A DNA stretch of 41,896 bases, taken from RGIG9079 sp964567845. Its GTDB lineage: Bacteria > Bacteroidota > Bacteroidia > Bacteroidales > Marinifilaceae. Below the pieces are notes generated by a model. It was given only the letters and a program-made list of their open reading frames with translations, did no database searches and was not told where the DNA came from. The translations under genes and the position numbers were made by a program. Position 1 is the stretch's first letter, and each line of letters opens with the position of its first letter. Below, piece after piece: positions 9,084-17,411 of the stretch. Location of the stretch: contig CAZMOG010000009.1 of the NCBI GenBank assembly GCA_964567845.1, forward strand, positions 1 through 41,896, written 5' to 3'.

Positions 9084-10514
9084 TTAAAGTGCTTGCATTC
9101 TGTTTGAATCTAATTTTAAGAATATGAATATCAATATGGTAAATGTCCATAATGATGAACCTCCATAGCTAAAGAAGGGTAGTGGAATACCAATAACAGG
9201 AGTCAATCCTATGGTCATTCCGATATTGATAATCAGGTGGAAGAGCAGAATTCCTGCAACTCCCAATCCATATATTCTTGAAAAGGCCGAACGTTGTCGC
9301 TCTGCCAATGATATTATTCGTAATATCAATGTAATAAATACAATAATTACGAACGAGGATCCGATAAATCCCCACTCCTCGCCTACTGTACAGAAGATAA
9401 AGTCGGTATCCTGTTCAGGTACAAAGTTGTATTTGGTTTGAGTTCCCTGCAGGAATCCCTTTCCGCTCAATCCTCCTGAGCCGATGGCAATTTGAGATTG
9501 GTTTACATTATAACCGATTCCCGACGGATCCGATGTTTTTCCCAATAGCAGGTTAATACGGTCCTGTTGGTGGGGTTGTAATTGAGAAAAAAGATAACTT
9601 ACTCCGTAACTACCTCCAATTGTAAGCCAGCTTAGAAGCAGTATGGGAATTATCTTTTTAATATGTTTTCGCCTATAATAGACAATGCCAAATGTCGTTA
9701 CTGCAAGGTATGAAACCAGTAGACAAATCGATGAGTCTATTGGTAAATTTAGGGTATAAACTGTTCCAAAAAGAAGTGCGAACAGACCTATTAATACTGA
9801 TAGCGACACGATGGTCTCGTAGAATTGCTGTCTGTAATATAGTACCGCAATTAATGTTCCCGCAATGATAATCGATATTACCGCAGTGGCAGGATAGAGT
9901 AGTGAGAAGATAAATACTACTATTGCCACTCCTATCATAATAGGTATGGAATCATCGAGTCCCTCTCTGTACATAACCAATAGGAAAGAGGCATATACCA
10001 AGGCCGATCCGGTATCGTTTTGCAGTATGATTAATAATGCGGGGAGAGCAAGAATTGCTCCTACCAATAACAGATTTGTCATTTTCATTATCTTGAAACC
10101 CGTTCGGCTCATTACCTTGGCTACAGCAAGGCAGGTTGCAATTTTGGCAAATTCTGCCGGTTGAATCTTTATGGAACCCAATTTAAACCATGACCTTGCT
10201 CCATTTGTCTCTTCGCCCAGAAACAGTACAGAAACAAGAGCCAATATCATCAGTATATATACGGGTATAGAGAATATTGTAAAGAATTTACTGTCCATCA
10301 ATAAGATAATAAATCCAATTACAAATGCAACTCCCATCCATATAAGTTGCTTTCCATATCGTTGTGTTACATCAAGAATACTGCTGTGACTCTCGTCATA
10401 GACTGCTGCGTAGATGCTTATCCAGCCCATAACGACCAGTATAAGATAGAGTAGGATTGTAAACCAATCGATATGCTCTAAGAATTTACTTTGTCTATAA
10501 CCTCGCTCAACCAT
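9084..10514 (-). CDS. rodA: Rod shape-determining protein RodA (SEDS glycan polymerase)
   Basis: This polytopic membrane protein of 476 residues polymerises lipid II into glycan strands during cell elongation, together with the class B PBP encoded just upstream. SEDS landmarks are NGARSW, QPAEFAK, LQNDTGSALVY, QSQIAIGSGGLSGKG, FVPEQDTDFIF (with the conserved Asp of the active region), EEWGF and GIPLPFFSYGGSS. It is longer than enterobacterial RodA (about 370) because of additional hydrophobic segments between about 200 and 300. One nucleotide separates its start from the mrdA stop, so coupling is likely. Confidence 0.96.
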   Translation of the reverse strand: MVERGYRQSKFLEHIDWFTILLYLILVVMGWISIYAAVYDESHSSILDVTQRYGKQLIWMGVAFVIGFIILLMDSKFFTIFSIPVYILMILALVSVLFLGEETNGARSWFKLGSIKIQPAEFAKIATCLAVAKVMSRTGFKIMKMTNLLLVGAILALPALLIILQNDTGSALVYASFLLVMYREGLDDSIPIMIGVAIVVFIFSLLYPATAVISIIIAGTLIAVLYYRQQFYETIVSLSVLIGLFALLFGTVYTLNLPIDSSICLLVSYLAVTTFGIVYYRRKHIKKIIPILLLSWLTIGGSYGVSYLFSQLQPHQQDRINLLLGKTSDPSGIGYNVNQSQIAIGSGGLSGKGFLQGTQTKYNFVPEQDTDFIFCTVGEEWGFIGSSFVIIVFITLILRIISLAERQRSAFSRIYGLGVAGILLFHLIINIGMTIGLTPVIGIPLPFFSYGGSSLWTFTILIFIFLKLDSNRMQAL

Positions 10515-10515
10515 T

Positions 10516-12327
10516 CTATTCGTAATTTATAACCGAGTTCATAATTCTCTCTTCAACACTCTTTCTGCGATCTGAAATTTTTCCTGTCAAATACTTCTCA
10601 AGTATCAAACCTCCGATAGGAACAGCGTATGTAGCTCCAAATCCTCCGTTTTCAATGTAGATTGCCATTGCAATTTTGGGATTTTCACGTGGAGCGAAAA
10701 CCATAAAGATTGAGTGATCCTCTCCATGCGGGTTTTGTGCTGTTCCTGTCTTTCCGCAAACTACAACGGAATCCATCATTGCCCCCTTGGCAGTCCCTCC
10801 GGTAATTGCCTGTTCCATTCCATCAATCACAACATCGAAGTGACGCTTTGAAATGTTGATATTATGCTTCTCGTATGCAATGGTGGAATCGCCAACGCTA
10901 CGCACAATATGTGGAGTTATGTAATGTCCCTTGTTCGCAATACAACAGGCCATATTGGCAATCTGCAACGGATTGACAAGAATCTCACCCTGGCCAATCG
11001 AGATTGATGATATGTAACTCCAACGCCATTTCTTTGTTTTGAATTGCTTGTCAAGAAATTCTGCACTTGGTATCAAACCTGCCGATGCCGAACTGAACTC
11101 CGGGGCAATTCTCTGGCCCAATCCAAACTGTAACATGTATGAGCGCCAGTTGATATAGGCATCGCGTACACTTTTGAATTTCGAAGATTCCAATATTCTG
11201 CGCCAATTGTGAACATACCATGGATTACAAGAGTTTTGTATTGAACCTCGTAAATCAAGAGGAGATACATGGTTATGGCATCGCATAAGAATAGGTCCGA
11301 TGGTTGCTCCCTTGCTACATGAGAATTTTGATTCAGGAGTAACTACGCCCAATTCCAAACCAACCAAAGCCTGCAGGGTTTTAAATGTCGAACCGGGAGG
11401 GTAGGTCGATTGCAGGGTTCTGTCAAATAGAGGCAAACTTTTATCCTGTTGCAAAACCCTGTAGTTCTTACCTCTGTCCAAACCGATCATAAGAGCCGGA
11501 TCATATCCCGGACTTGATACTTTTAGCAGAATCTCTCCGGTCGAGGGCTCAATGGCAATAATACCTCCACGCTTATTTTTCATAAGTTGGTATGCATACT
11601 CTTGCAGTTCGGAATCGAGAGTTGTTGTGATACTTTGGCCCATTTGGGCTGCTATATCATACTCTCCATCGGCGTATGAACCCTTTACCTGGTTAAAATT
11701 GTCAACCAAAAGATACTTTTTACCTTTGACTCCACGTAAATCTTTTTCGTATGCCTTCTCCAAACCGGTAATACCGACATAGTCTCCGGGTGCATAGTAC
11801 TTGCTGGTATCTTTGTCAATGGTACTTTGTGAAACCTCGCCCACATAACCAAATACATCGGCCGAGTGGTTCAGGTTGTAGGTGCGCAATGTTCTGGTCT
11901 GAACCTCAAACCCCTCGTACTTGTGCAATTTCTCCTGAAGAGTAGCATAGCGATCCGAGGTAATCTGTGAAACAAGAACCGATGACCTTCGTGTTGAGAA
12001 TTTTCTACACTTCTCAAAGGCCTTTTTGAAACTCTCGACATCCATTCCTAATATAGAAACAAGTTCCAGAGTATCAAAAGGTTTTACCTTTCTGGGAGTG
12101 ACAAGCAAATCGTATGCAGGTTGGTTCTCGACCATGATTTTGCCATTGCGATCAAGCATCAAACCTCGTGCAGGGTATATGGTTTGGGCACGCTGAGAGT
12201 TGCCCTCTGCCTTGATTTTATACTCGTCTGTAAGAATCTGCATGCAGAAGAGACGCACAATGTATATTGTGGCAATCAGCAGTATAACTACATAAATAAC
12301 CGATTTTCGATAGTTAAAATTACTCAT
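10516..12327 (-). CDS. mrdA: Penicillin-binding protein 2 (elongasome transpeptidase)
   Basis: PBP2 cross-links peptidoglycan during elongation and partners RodA. The 603-residue protein has one N-terminal membrane helix (about 9-29), the class B dimerisation module (YPARGLMLDRNG; ITGLEKAYEKDLRG) and a transpeptidase domain. The active-site motifs are intact: STFK with Ser313, SCN at 366-368, and KTGT starting at Lys526. The start overlaps the mreD stop by 8 nt and the stop lies 1 nt before rodA, as expected for a tight operon. Confidence 0.96.
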   Translation of the reverse strand: MSNFNYRKSVIYVVILLIATIYIVRLFCMQILTDEYKIKAEGNSQRAQTIYPARGLMLDRNGKIMVENQPAYDLLVTPRKVKPFDTLELVSILGMDVESFKKAFEKCRKFSTRRSSVLVSQITSDRYATLQEKLHKYEGFEVQTRTLRTYNLNHSADVFGYVGEVSQSTIDKDTSKYYAPGDYVGITGLEKAYEKDLRGVKGKKYLLVDNFNQVKGSYADGEYDIAAQMGQSITTTLDSELQEYAYQLMKNKRGGIIAIEPSTGEILLKVSSPGYDPALMIGLDRGKNYRVLQQDKSLPLFDRTLQSTYPPGSTFKTLQALVGLELGVVTPESKFSCSKGATIGPILMRCHNHVSPLDLRGSIQNSCNPWYVHNWRRILESSKFKSVRDAYINWRSYMLQFGLGQRIAPEFSSASAGLIPSAEFLDKQFKTKKWRWSYISSISIGQGEILVNPLQIANMACCIANKGHYITPHIVRSVGDSTIAYEKHNINISKRHFDVVIDGMEQAITGGTAKGAMMDSVVVCGKTGTAQNPHGEDHSIFMVFAPRENPKIAMAIYIENGGFGATYAVPIGGLILEKYLTGKISDRRKSVEERIMNSVINYE

Positions 12328-12829
12328 GTCTGCTACTTGAACGAATAGCTGTGTAATAGTACAACATCATAATTACGAACGAGGCCACCATGCCGGTAAC
12401 CATGCGGAGAAGAGTAATGTGAAATGCCTTAAAACTAAAAGCCTCTAACATAATGACAGCAATAAAGTATATAAGCGATGTCAAGGCAATATACTTTGAG
12501 AGCCACGATGTATTGCTTGAGCGCAAGGCTGTTTTTATCGGACTGTTCTGGCGTACACTCACTGCACTTAGTACAATTGATCTGAAATAGGCCATCAGTG
12601 TAATTGCTGCGGTATGTATTCCCATTGTGTTGTTGGCAAAATCAACAATAACTCCCAATACGAATGCCATTAGCATTACAAAAGTATCGCTAATATTATC
12701 GGGAGCCAGTAATATGGCCAAAACGTAAATATTCAAACAGACATACGATGAAACCTGAATGTTATCCAATAGTAATAGCTGAATAACCATTAGGATTGCT
12801 GTATGTATAAAATAACTCAGATTACTCAT
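12320..12829 (-). CDS. mreD: Rod shape-determining protein MreD
   Basis: This is a small, very hydrophobic protein of 169 residues with about five membrane segments and the MreD-type stretch VLGVIVDFANNTMGIHTAA. It is the membrane partner of MreC in the elongasome. The genes on both sides overlap it by 8 nt, which points to translational coupling. Sequence identity within MreD is low, so position between mreC and mrdA is a large part of the evidence. Confidence 0.92.
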   Translation of the reverse strand: MSNLSYFIHTAILMVIQLLLLDNIQVSSYVCLNIYVLAILLAPDNISDTFVMLMAFVLGVIVDFANNTMGIHTAAITLMAYFRSIVLSAVSVRQNSPIKTALRSSNTSWLSKYIALTSLIYFIAVIMLEAFSFKAFHITLLRMVTGMVASFVIMMLYYYTAIRSSSRHE

Positions 12830-13625
12830 TCTCGAAAAATTCGTTTTCCAGCTCTTTTCTCTCTAAATAGCTATTGTTGGCAACAACATTGACCTGACCC
12901 AAATGCTTAAAATCGGCTGCCAACTTTACACGTAGTTTGTTGAAGCTTGACTCTTGTCTGAAAACAGAATCAACAACTCCTAACAGTTTACCCTCGGGGA
13001 ATACCGACGAGAAACCGGTTGTAACGACAGTGTCTCCTTTTGCAACAACCACATGATCGGGAATATCGTACAGATATGAGTAGCGGTAATCAACTCCGTC
13101 CCATTGTAGTGAACCGTAATATCCACTGTTTTTAACCATTCCGGAAATCTTAAGATTGGTATTAATCAATGGAATTACAATAGAGTAGTGGTCAGAACAT
13201 TTTACAATAATTCCTAATACGTTTTCTCCGGAGCAGATACCATTATCTTCAGAAATAGAGTCTCTTCGCCCTTTGTCGATCACCAAATAGTTCTTATTTT
13301 TATTCCAGGTGGAGTTGACAATCTTTGCACTTTTATAATTGAAATCCATTGGAATATTATACAGACTATCCGTAATGGCTGAAATGCGGTTGCGCAAATC
13401 TACATTCTCTTTTATCAGTTCGTCATTGATGTTTGGAGCATCAAAAAACTTAGTAGCGTTATAGAGTTGTTCATCAATAATACTATTCACATCAGATAGT
13501 GTACCATAAAGCACACTATTCTGATATGAATTATGTTTAAAGATAAATAGACAAGCTACTATCTCAAGAACTATAAAGAGAATGTGAAAGTGGTAGCGTA
13601 GAATTATTTTTAAAAAATTATTCAC
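12822..13625 (-). CDS. mreC: Rod shape-determining protein MreC
   Basis: MreC is a periplasmic scaffold that activates the PBP2-RodA pair. The 267-residue protein has one N-terminal membrane helix (about 10-29), a coiled-coil region (about 50-90) and the double beta-barrel domain (for example VIDKGRRDSI and GDTVVTTGFSSVFPEGKLLG). The start is GTG at 13625, since no ATG is suitably placed. It lies 21 nt downstream of mreB and overlaps mreD by 8 nt. Confidence 0.95.
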   Translation of the reverse strand: MNNFLKIILRYHFHILFIVLEIVACLFIFKHNSYQNSVLYGTLSDVNSIIDEQLYNATKFFDAPNINDELIKENVDLRNRISAITDSLYNIPMDFNYKSAKIVNSTWNKNKNYLVIDKGRRDSISEDNGICSGENVLGIIVKCSDHYSIVIPLINTNLKISGMVKNSGYYGSLQWDGVDYRYSYLYDIPDHVVVAKGDTVVTTGFSSVFPEGKLLGVVDSVFRQESSFNKLRVKLAADFKHLGQVNVVANNSYLERKELENEFFENE

Positions 13626-13646
13626 GGCTCTCTATACAACACTCTG

Positions 13647-14669
13647 CTACTTGAGCAAGAAGGTGAATTTGTCTATGTTTTTCAATGCAATTCCTGTTCC
13701 ACGCACAACAGCACGTAGAGGATCTTCGGCAATATGGAATGGAATGCTAAGTTTGTCGCTTAAGCGCTTATCCAATCCACGCAACAAAGCACCACCACCA
13801 CTGAGATAAATACCGTTTCTTACCAAGTCCTGGTACAACTCCGGTGGAGTTTGCTCCAATGCCTCAAGAATAGCAATCTCGATCTTTGAAATCGACTTGT
13901 CCAAACAGTGTGCAATCTCTTGATATGAAACAGGAATCTCCATAGGAAGCGAGGTCACGGCATTAGGACCTGTAACAATATGGTCTGCAGGAGGTTCATC
14001 AAGCTCAGCTATAGCAGCTCCAACCTTCATTTTAATCTCCTCGGCTGTAGTCTCGCCGATACGTATATTATACTGCATACGCATATAGTGCTGGATATCC
14101 TCGTTGAAGTCATCACCGGCAGTACGAATAGATTTGTTACTTACAATACCTCCAAGAGAAATAACGGCAATCTCGGATGTACCACCACCTATATCAACAA
14201 TCATGTTTCCCTCGGGAGCCTCAACGTCGATACCGATACCAAGGGCTGCTGCCATTGGCTCGTAAAGCATATAAACATCGCGACCTCCACAGTGCTCGGA
14301 AGAGTCGCGTACGGCACGTAACTCAACCTCGGTACTTCCACTTGGAATACATACAACCATTCTTAGCGATGGGGTAAAAAAGTTGCTCTTTGAACAGGCC
14401 ATCTTAATCATACCTGTAAGCATCTTCTCGGCTGCATTGAAGTTTGCAATCACACCATCGCGCAATGGGCGAATAGTCTCGATATCCGGAGCCTCACGAC
14501 CCTGCATCAACTTTGCCTTTTTTCCAACTGCCATAACTTTTTCGGTTTTACGGTTAATGGCAATAATAGAAGGCTCGTTCAATACCAACTTATCTTCGCA
14601 TACAATCAGGGTGTTGGCTGTACCCAAGTCGATTGCTATATCTTTTGTAAATAGTGAAAAAAGACCCAT
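13647..14669 (-). CDS. mreB: Actin-like cell-shape protein MreB
   Basis: MreB forms membrane-associated filaments that orient cell-wall synthesis. The 340-residue product is full length, with the actin-fold nucleotide motifs DLGTANT (about 15-21), VDIGGGTSEIAV and SGGGALLRGLD, plus the MreB-type YEPMAAALGIG. The N-terminus MGLFSLF is short and hydrophobic, as in membrane-binding MreBs. The gene lies 20 nt after purH and 21 nt before mreC. Confidence 0.97.
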   Translation of the reverse strand: MGLFSLFTKDIAIDLGTANTLIVCEDKLVLNEPSIIAINRKTEKVMAVGKKAKLMQGREAPDIETIRPLRDGVIANFNAAEKMLTGMIKMACSKSNFFTPSLRMVVCIPSGSTEVELRAVRDSSEHCGGRDVYMLYEPMAAALGIGIDVEAPEGNMIVDIGGGTSEIAVISLGGIVSNKSIRTAGDDFNEDIQHYMRMQYNIRIGETTAEEIKMKVGAAIAELDEPPADHIVTGPNAVTSLPMEIPVSYQEIAHCLDKSISKIEIAILEALEQTPPELYQDLVRNGIYLSGGGALLRGLDKRLSDKLSIPFHIAEDPLRAVVRGTGIALKNIDKFTFLLK

Positions 14670-14689
14670 CTTAAAATGTCAATTAGAAA

Positions 14690-16225
14690 TTAGTGCTTAA
14701 AGTGTCTCATACCGGTAAATACCATTGCAATACCATACTTGTTAGCAGCATCGATTGACTCCTGATCACGTACAGAACCTCCGGGTTGTATGATAGCTGT
14801 AACTCCTGCGGCATGTGCAGCCTCTACACAATCCGAGAATGGGAAGAATGCGTCGGATGCCAATACACTTCCCTTAATTCTGTCTGCTCCCTGACGAATT
14901 GCATTCTCAAGAGCCCAGATTCGGCTAACCTGGCCCGGCCCTACACCGGTAGTGCACTTATCCTTTGCCAATGCAATTCCGTTTGATTTTGCATGCTTGA
15001 CAACCTTCATGGCGAAAATCAAATCCTCCATCTCCTGTGCGGTTGGAGCCTTGTCGGTAACCACTTTCAAGTCTTCTGCATTATACAGCTCATTGTCAAG
15101 ATCCTGCAACAAGAATCCGCCAAGAACTGTTTTTGCCTTGACACCATTCTCCTTCTTGCAGATGTCAGGCAACTCCAACAATCTGATATTCTTCTTTTGT
15201 GTCAAGATCTCCAATGCCTCCCGGCTGAACGATGGAGCAACAACCACCTCAAGGAAAATCTTTGACATCTGCTCGGCTGTGGCTGCATCGATTTCACGGT
15301 TCGATGCCACGATTCCTCCGAAGATTGATACCGGATCAGCCTCGTAAGCCTTCTTAAATGCCTCTGCAATAGTCTCTGCACTTGCAACACCACATGGGTT
15401 CGCATGTTTGGCAGCAACAATAGTCGGTTCCTCAAACTCTTTAAGTGCCTCCAAAGCTCCGTCGGTATCTCCTATGTTATTGTATGACAACTCTTTTCCG
15501 TGCAATTGCTTGGCTCCACACAAAGTTCCCTCGGTTCCCTTGATTGACGCATAGAATGCAGCAGATTGGTGAGGGTTCTCGCCATAACGCAAATCCTGCT
15601 TCTTCTCGTATGTAACTGTCATTGTATCAGGATACTTTATTCCCAATCTTTTCTTGAAATAATCGGCAATCAAAGTATCGTAGTGAGATGTATGAATAAA
15701 TGTTTTGGCAGCAAGCATCTCCTTTGTTGCTGGAGTAGTATCGCCATATTCCTTAATCTCGGCAATTACCTGTGCATAATCGGCTGGATCGGTAAGAACA
15801 GAAACAAATTTATAGTTCTTACTTGCTGCACGAATCATAGTTGGTCCGCCAATGTCAATATTCTCAACAACCTCTTCATGTGAAACTCCGGGTTTTAAGA
15901 CTGTCTGTTTGAAAGGGTACAGGTTGCATACTACAATGTCAATTGGTTCAATACCAAGCTCATTCATTTGTGACTGATGCAACTCATTGTCTCTGATAGC
16001 CAACAAACCTCCCTCTACCTTTGGATGCAATGTTTTAACACGACCATCAAAACACTCAGGAAAACCTGTCAAGTCTGATATATCTTTAACGGCAATACCT
16101 GCCTCGTTCAATTTCTTTGATGTTCCTCCGGTTGAGATAATCTCCCAACCCATGTTGTGAAGCTCTTGTGCAAATTCAACAATTCCTGTCTTGTCAAATA
16201 CGCTAATCAACGCTTTTCTGCTCAT
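14690..16225 (-). CDS. purH: Bifunctional AICAR transformylase / IMP cyclohydrolase
   Basis: PurH carries out the last two steps of purine synthesis, formylation of AICAR by 10-formyl-THF and closure to IMP. The 511-residue protein has the N-terminal MGS-like cyclohydrolase domain (ISVFDKTGIVEFAQEL; STGGTSKKL) and a C-terminal transformylase domain with the catalytic Lys-His in AAKHANPCG. It ends in the usual RHFKH. It is the first gene of the block that continues into mreB. A TAATTTTG promoter element lies about 50 nt before the start. Confidence 0.97.
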   Translation of the reverse strand: MSRKALISVFDKTGIVEFAQELHNMGWEIISTGGTSKKLNEAGIAVKDISDLTGFPECFDGRVKTLHPKVEGGLLAIRDNELHQSQMNELGIEPIDIVVCNLYPFKQTVLKPGVSHEEVVENIDIGGPTMIRAASKNYKFVSVLTDPADYAQVIAEIKEYGDTTPATKEMLAAKTFIHTSHYDTLIADYFKKRLGIKYPDTMTVTYEKKQDLRYGENPHQSAAFYASIKGTEGTLCGAKQLHGKELSYNNIGDTDGALEALKEFEEPTIVAAKHANPCGVASAETIAEAFKKAYEADPVSIFGGIVASNREIDAATAEQMSKIFLEVVVAPSFSREALEILTQKKNIRLLELPDICKKENGVKAKTVLGGFLLQDLDNELYNAEDLKVVTDKAPTAQEMEDLIFAMKVVKHAKSNGIALAKDKCTTGVGPGQVSRIWALENAIRQGADRIKGSVLASDAFFPFSDCVEAAHAAGVTAIIQPGGSVRDQESIDAANKYGIAMVFTGMRHFKH

Positions 16226-16274
16226 ATCTATTTTGGATAAAAATTTATGGTTTTACCTTGTTTATAATGTATCG

Positions 16275-16282
16275 CAAAATTA
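16275..16282 (-). promoter_or_regulatory. Predicted -7 element for purH-mre operon
   Basis: On the minus strand this reads TAATTTTG, matching the Bacteroidota -7 consensus TAnnTTTG. It would start transcription around 16268, giving a leader of about 40 nt. The -33 position is only T-rich, not TTTG, so the call is moderate. Confidence 0.5.
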
Positions 16283-16310
16283 GAAAAAAGTGAGCGTAAA
16301 TAAAATAGGC

Positions 16311-16363
16311 GAGAGTACGATATTTCGAAAAAAAATCAGAAAAATTTCAAATATCGAATTCTC
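16311..16363. other. Imperfect inverted repeat upstream of purH promoter
   Basis: CGATATTT (16318-16325) pairs with AAATATCG (16349-16356). Inside it, GAAA pairs with TTTC after a one-base bulge. Outside it, GAGA (16311-16314) can pair with TCTC (16360-16363). A competing pair is GTACGA (16315-16320) with TCGTAC (16362-16367). It lies directly upstream of the predicted purH promoter, so it may be an operator; no known regulator site was matched. Confidence 0.5.
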
Positions 16364-16752
16364 GTACATAAGGGGATATTCACAGCCGTACAAGAGATAA
16401 AATTGATAAAATGTCAAGTTGATTATAGATTGACAAAACACAAATTACAAAGCACAAGGGAAGGTAATTGACAGTACATAACAAAGTGTCAAATAACTTT
16501 TGTCAAGTAGCTAATTGCACAAAAGGGTAGTGTGCAATTGATAATTGAAGAGAGTGTAAAGCGGTTGAAAAATATGCATTTTTTACGAATATCGACATGT
16601 TAATTATTTTAATATCAGTATTATATATAAAATATTTAGAGTTTTACTTTAATTAAAATCACGAAGTGTTTAACAATAATCTTAAAAATGGGATTTTAAG
16701 GCTGTTTTTAATTTGCAAATGTTTGAAATATCAGTTGTTTAGGTATTATCAT

Positions 16753-16845
16753 ATGAAGTATTACTATAAATATGATTTTAGCGAAATAGTGGCTCTTTAT
16801 AACTTTGGTTTTCGTGACTTTAAATTATTATTAAAGATGACATAA
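16753..16845 (+). CDS. Possible 30-residue small protein
   Basis: ATG 16753 opens 30 codons ending in TAA at 16843-16845. The peptide is MKYYYKYDFSEIVALYNFGF followed by RDFKLLLKMT. It is amphipathic, aromatic-rich and protein-like, with no low-complexity run. A 5-bp hairpin (ATGAC/GTCAT, 16837-16853) covers its stop. There is no exact TAnnTTTG promoter upstream. In sequence this AT-rich an ORF of 30 codons can arise by chance, so the call is weak. Confidence 0.2.
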   Translation: MKYYYKYDFSEIVALYNFGFRDFKLLLKMT

Positions 16846-16897
16846 AAAGTCATGAAAATCTTGACATTTCACCAATGCAATTACTTGACAAAAATCT

Positions 16898-16929
16898 ATT
16901 GCAAAACTCTGTGTAAAATTGTAAATTTG
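16898..16929 (+). promoter_or_regulatory. Predicted promoter of the XRE regulator gene
   Basis: TAAATTTG at 16922-16929 matches the -7 consensus TAnnTTTG, with ATTG at 16898-16901 as a near -33 element. The ATG at 16964 would have a leader of about 28 nt. A TGTCAA hexamer overlaps the 3' end of the -7 element and a TTGACA lies just downstream, which would suit repression. Confidence 0.55.
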
Positions 16930-16963
16930 TCAAACAAAATTTTTTAGTTGACAAGCTCATTTT

Positions 16964-17407
16964 ATGGAGACAAAAGATAGATTTCTTCAAATAATTAATG
17001 AAAAGGGAATATCTCAGCAAGAGATGGCAGAAAGAATAGGTGTCGATGCTTCGACTATTTCCTATTTCTGTAAAGGAAAGAGAAAACCGGGTTTTGATAT
17101 TCTTGAGAGAATAGCAAAGGCCTTTCCCGATGTTGATTTGAATTGGCTTATTACCGGTATTGTGTCAGAATCGCATATTTCAGCCAATAATACAGATATG
17201 TCTGAAATATCGAATTCTCAGAACACCTTTGATACCGGACAACTTGAGTTGAATTTTGCTTCCGGAACACCGGTTTCACCTGTTCGACAACAACCTGTAT
17301 CACAACAGAACAGGATTGAAAAACCCGCTCAATCCACACAGAAGAGAATTAAGCGGGTTATTGTATTGTTTGATGATGGAACCATTGAGAGTTATAATGG
17401 TTTTTGA
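16964..17407 (+). CDS. XRE-family helix-turn-helix regulator
   Basis: Residues 5-62 form a Cro/C1-type HTH domain (ISQQEMAERIGVDASTISYF, then KGKRKPGFDILERIAKAFPD and LNWLITG). A polar, probably disordered linker of about 60 residues rich in Asn, Ser and Gln follows, then a basic-hydrophobic tail KRIKRVIVLFDDGTIESY. There is no peptidase or sensor domain. It probably binds DNA and may control its own promoter, where inverted TGTCAA/TTGACA sites lie. It ends 4 nt from the stop of the convergent pyrD. Targets are unknown. Confidence 0.88.
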   Translation: METKDRFLQIINEKGISQQEMAERIGVDASTISYFCKGKRKPGFDILERIAKAFPDVDLNWLITGIVSESHISANNTDMSEISNSQNTFDTGQLELNFASGTPVSPVRQQPVSQQNRIEKPAQSTQKRIKRVIVLFDDGTIESYNGF

Positions 17408-17411
17408 TTAT

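Larger units (their letters stand above)
16412..16953. repeat. Cluster of nine TTGACA/TGTCAA hexamers
   Basis: TTGACA occurs at 16430, 16468, 16861, 16885 and 16948, and its complement TGTCAA at 16412, 16487, 16501 and 16928. Two pairs are inverted (16412/16430 with a 12-nt gap, 16928/16948 with a 14-nt gap). The 16928 copy overlaps the predicted promoter of the XRE gene. This looks like an operator array, possibly for that regulator itself. Confidence 0.6.
16226..16963. other. Long AT-rich intergenic region between purH and the XRE gene
   Basis: This is the only stretch above 300 nt without a firm gene. It holds the purH promoter, an imperfect hairpin (16311-16363), nine TTGACA/TGTCAA hexamers (16412-16953), a 20-nt AT-rich hairpin at 16681-16700 (CTTAAAA paired with TTTTAAG), a possible 30-codon ORF (16753-16845) and the XRE promoter. 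No tRNA or known riboswitch fold was recognised. Confidence 0.7.

Noticed and set aside
13980..14321. 113-codon open frame antisense to mreB
   Set aside because: mreB has intact motifs on the other strand, and this peptide has no recognisable domain.
16412..16953. TTGACA hexamers read as sigma-70 -35 boxes
   Set aside because: Bacteroidota promoters use TTTG and TAnnTTTG, the hexamers occur in both directions, and they lack TATAAT at 17 nt.
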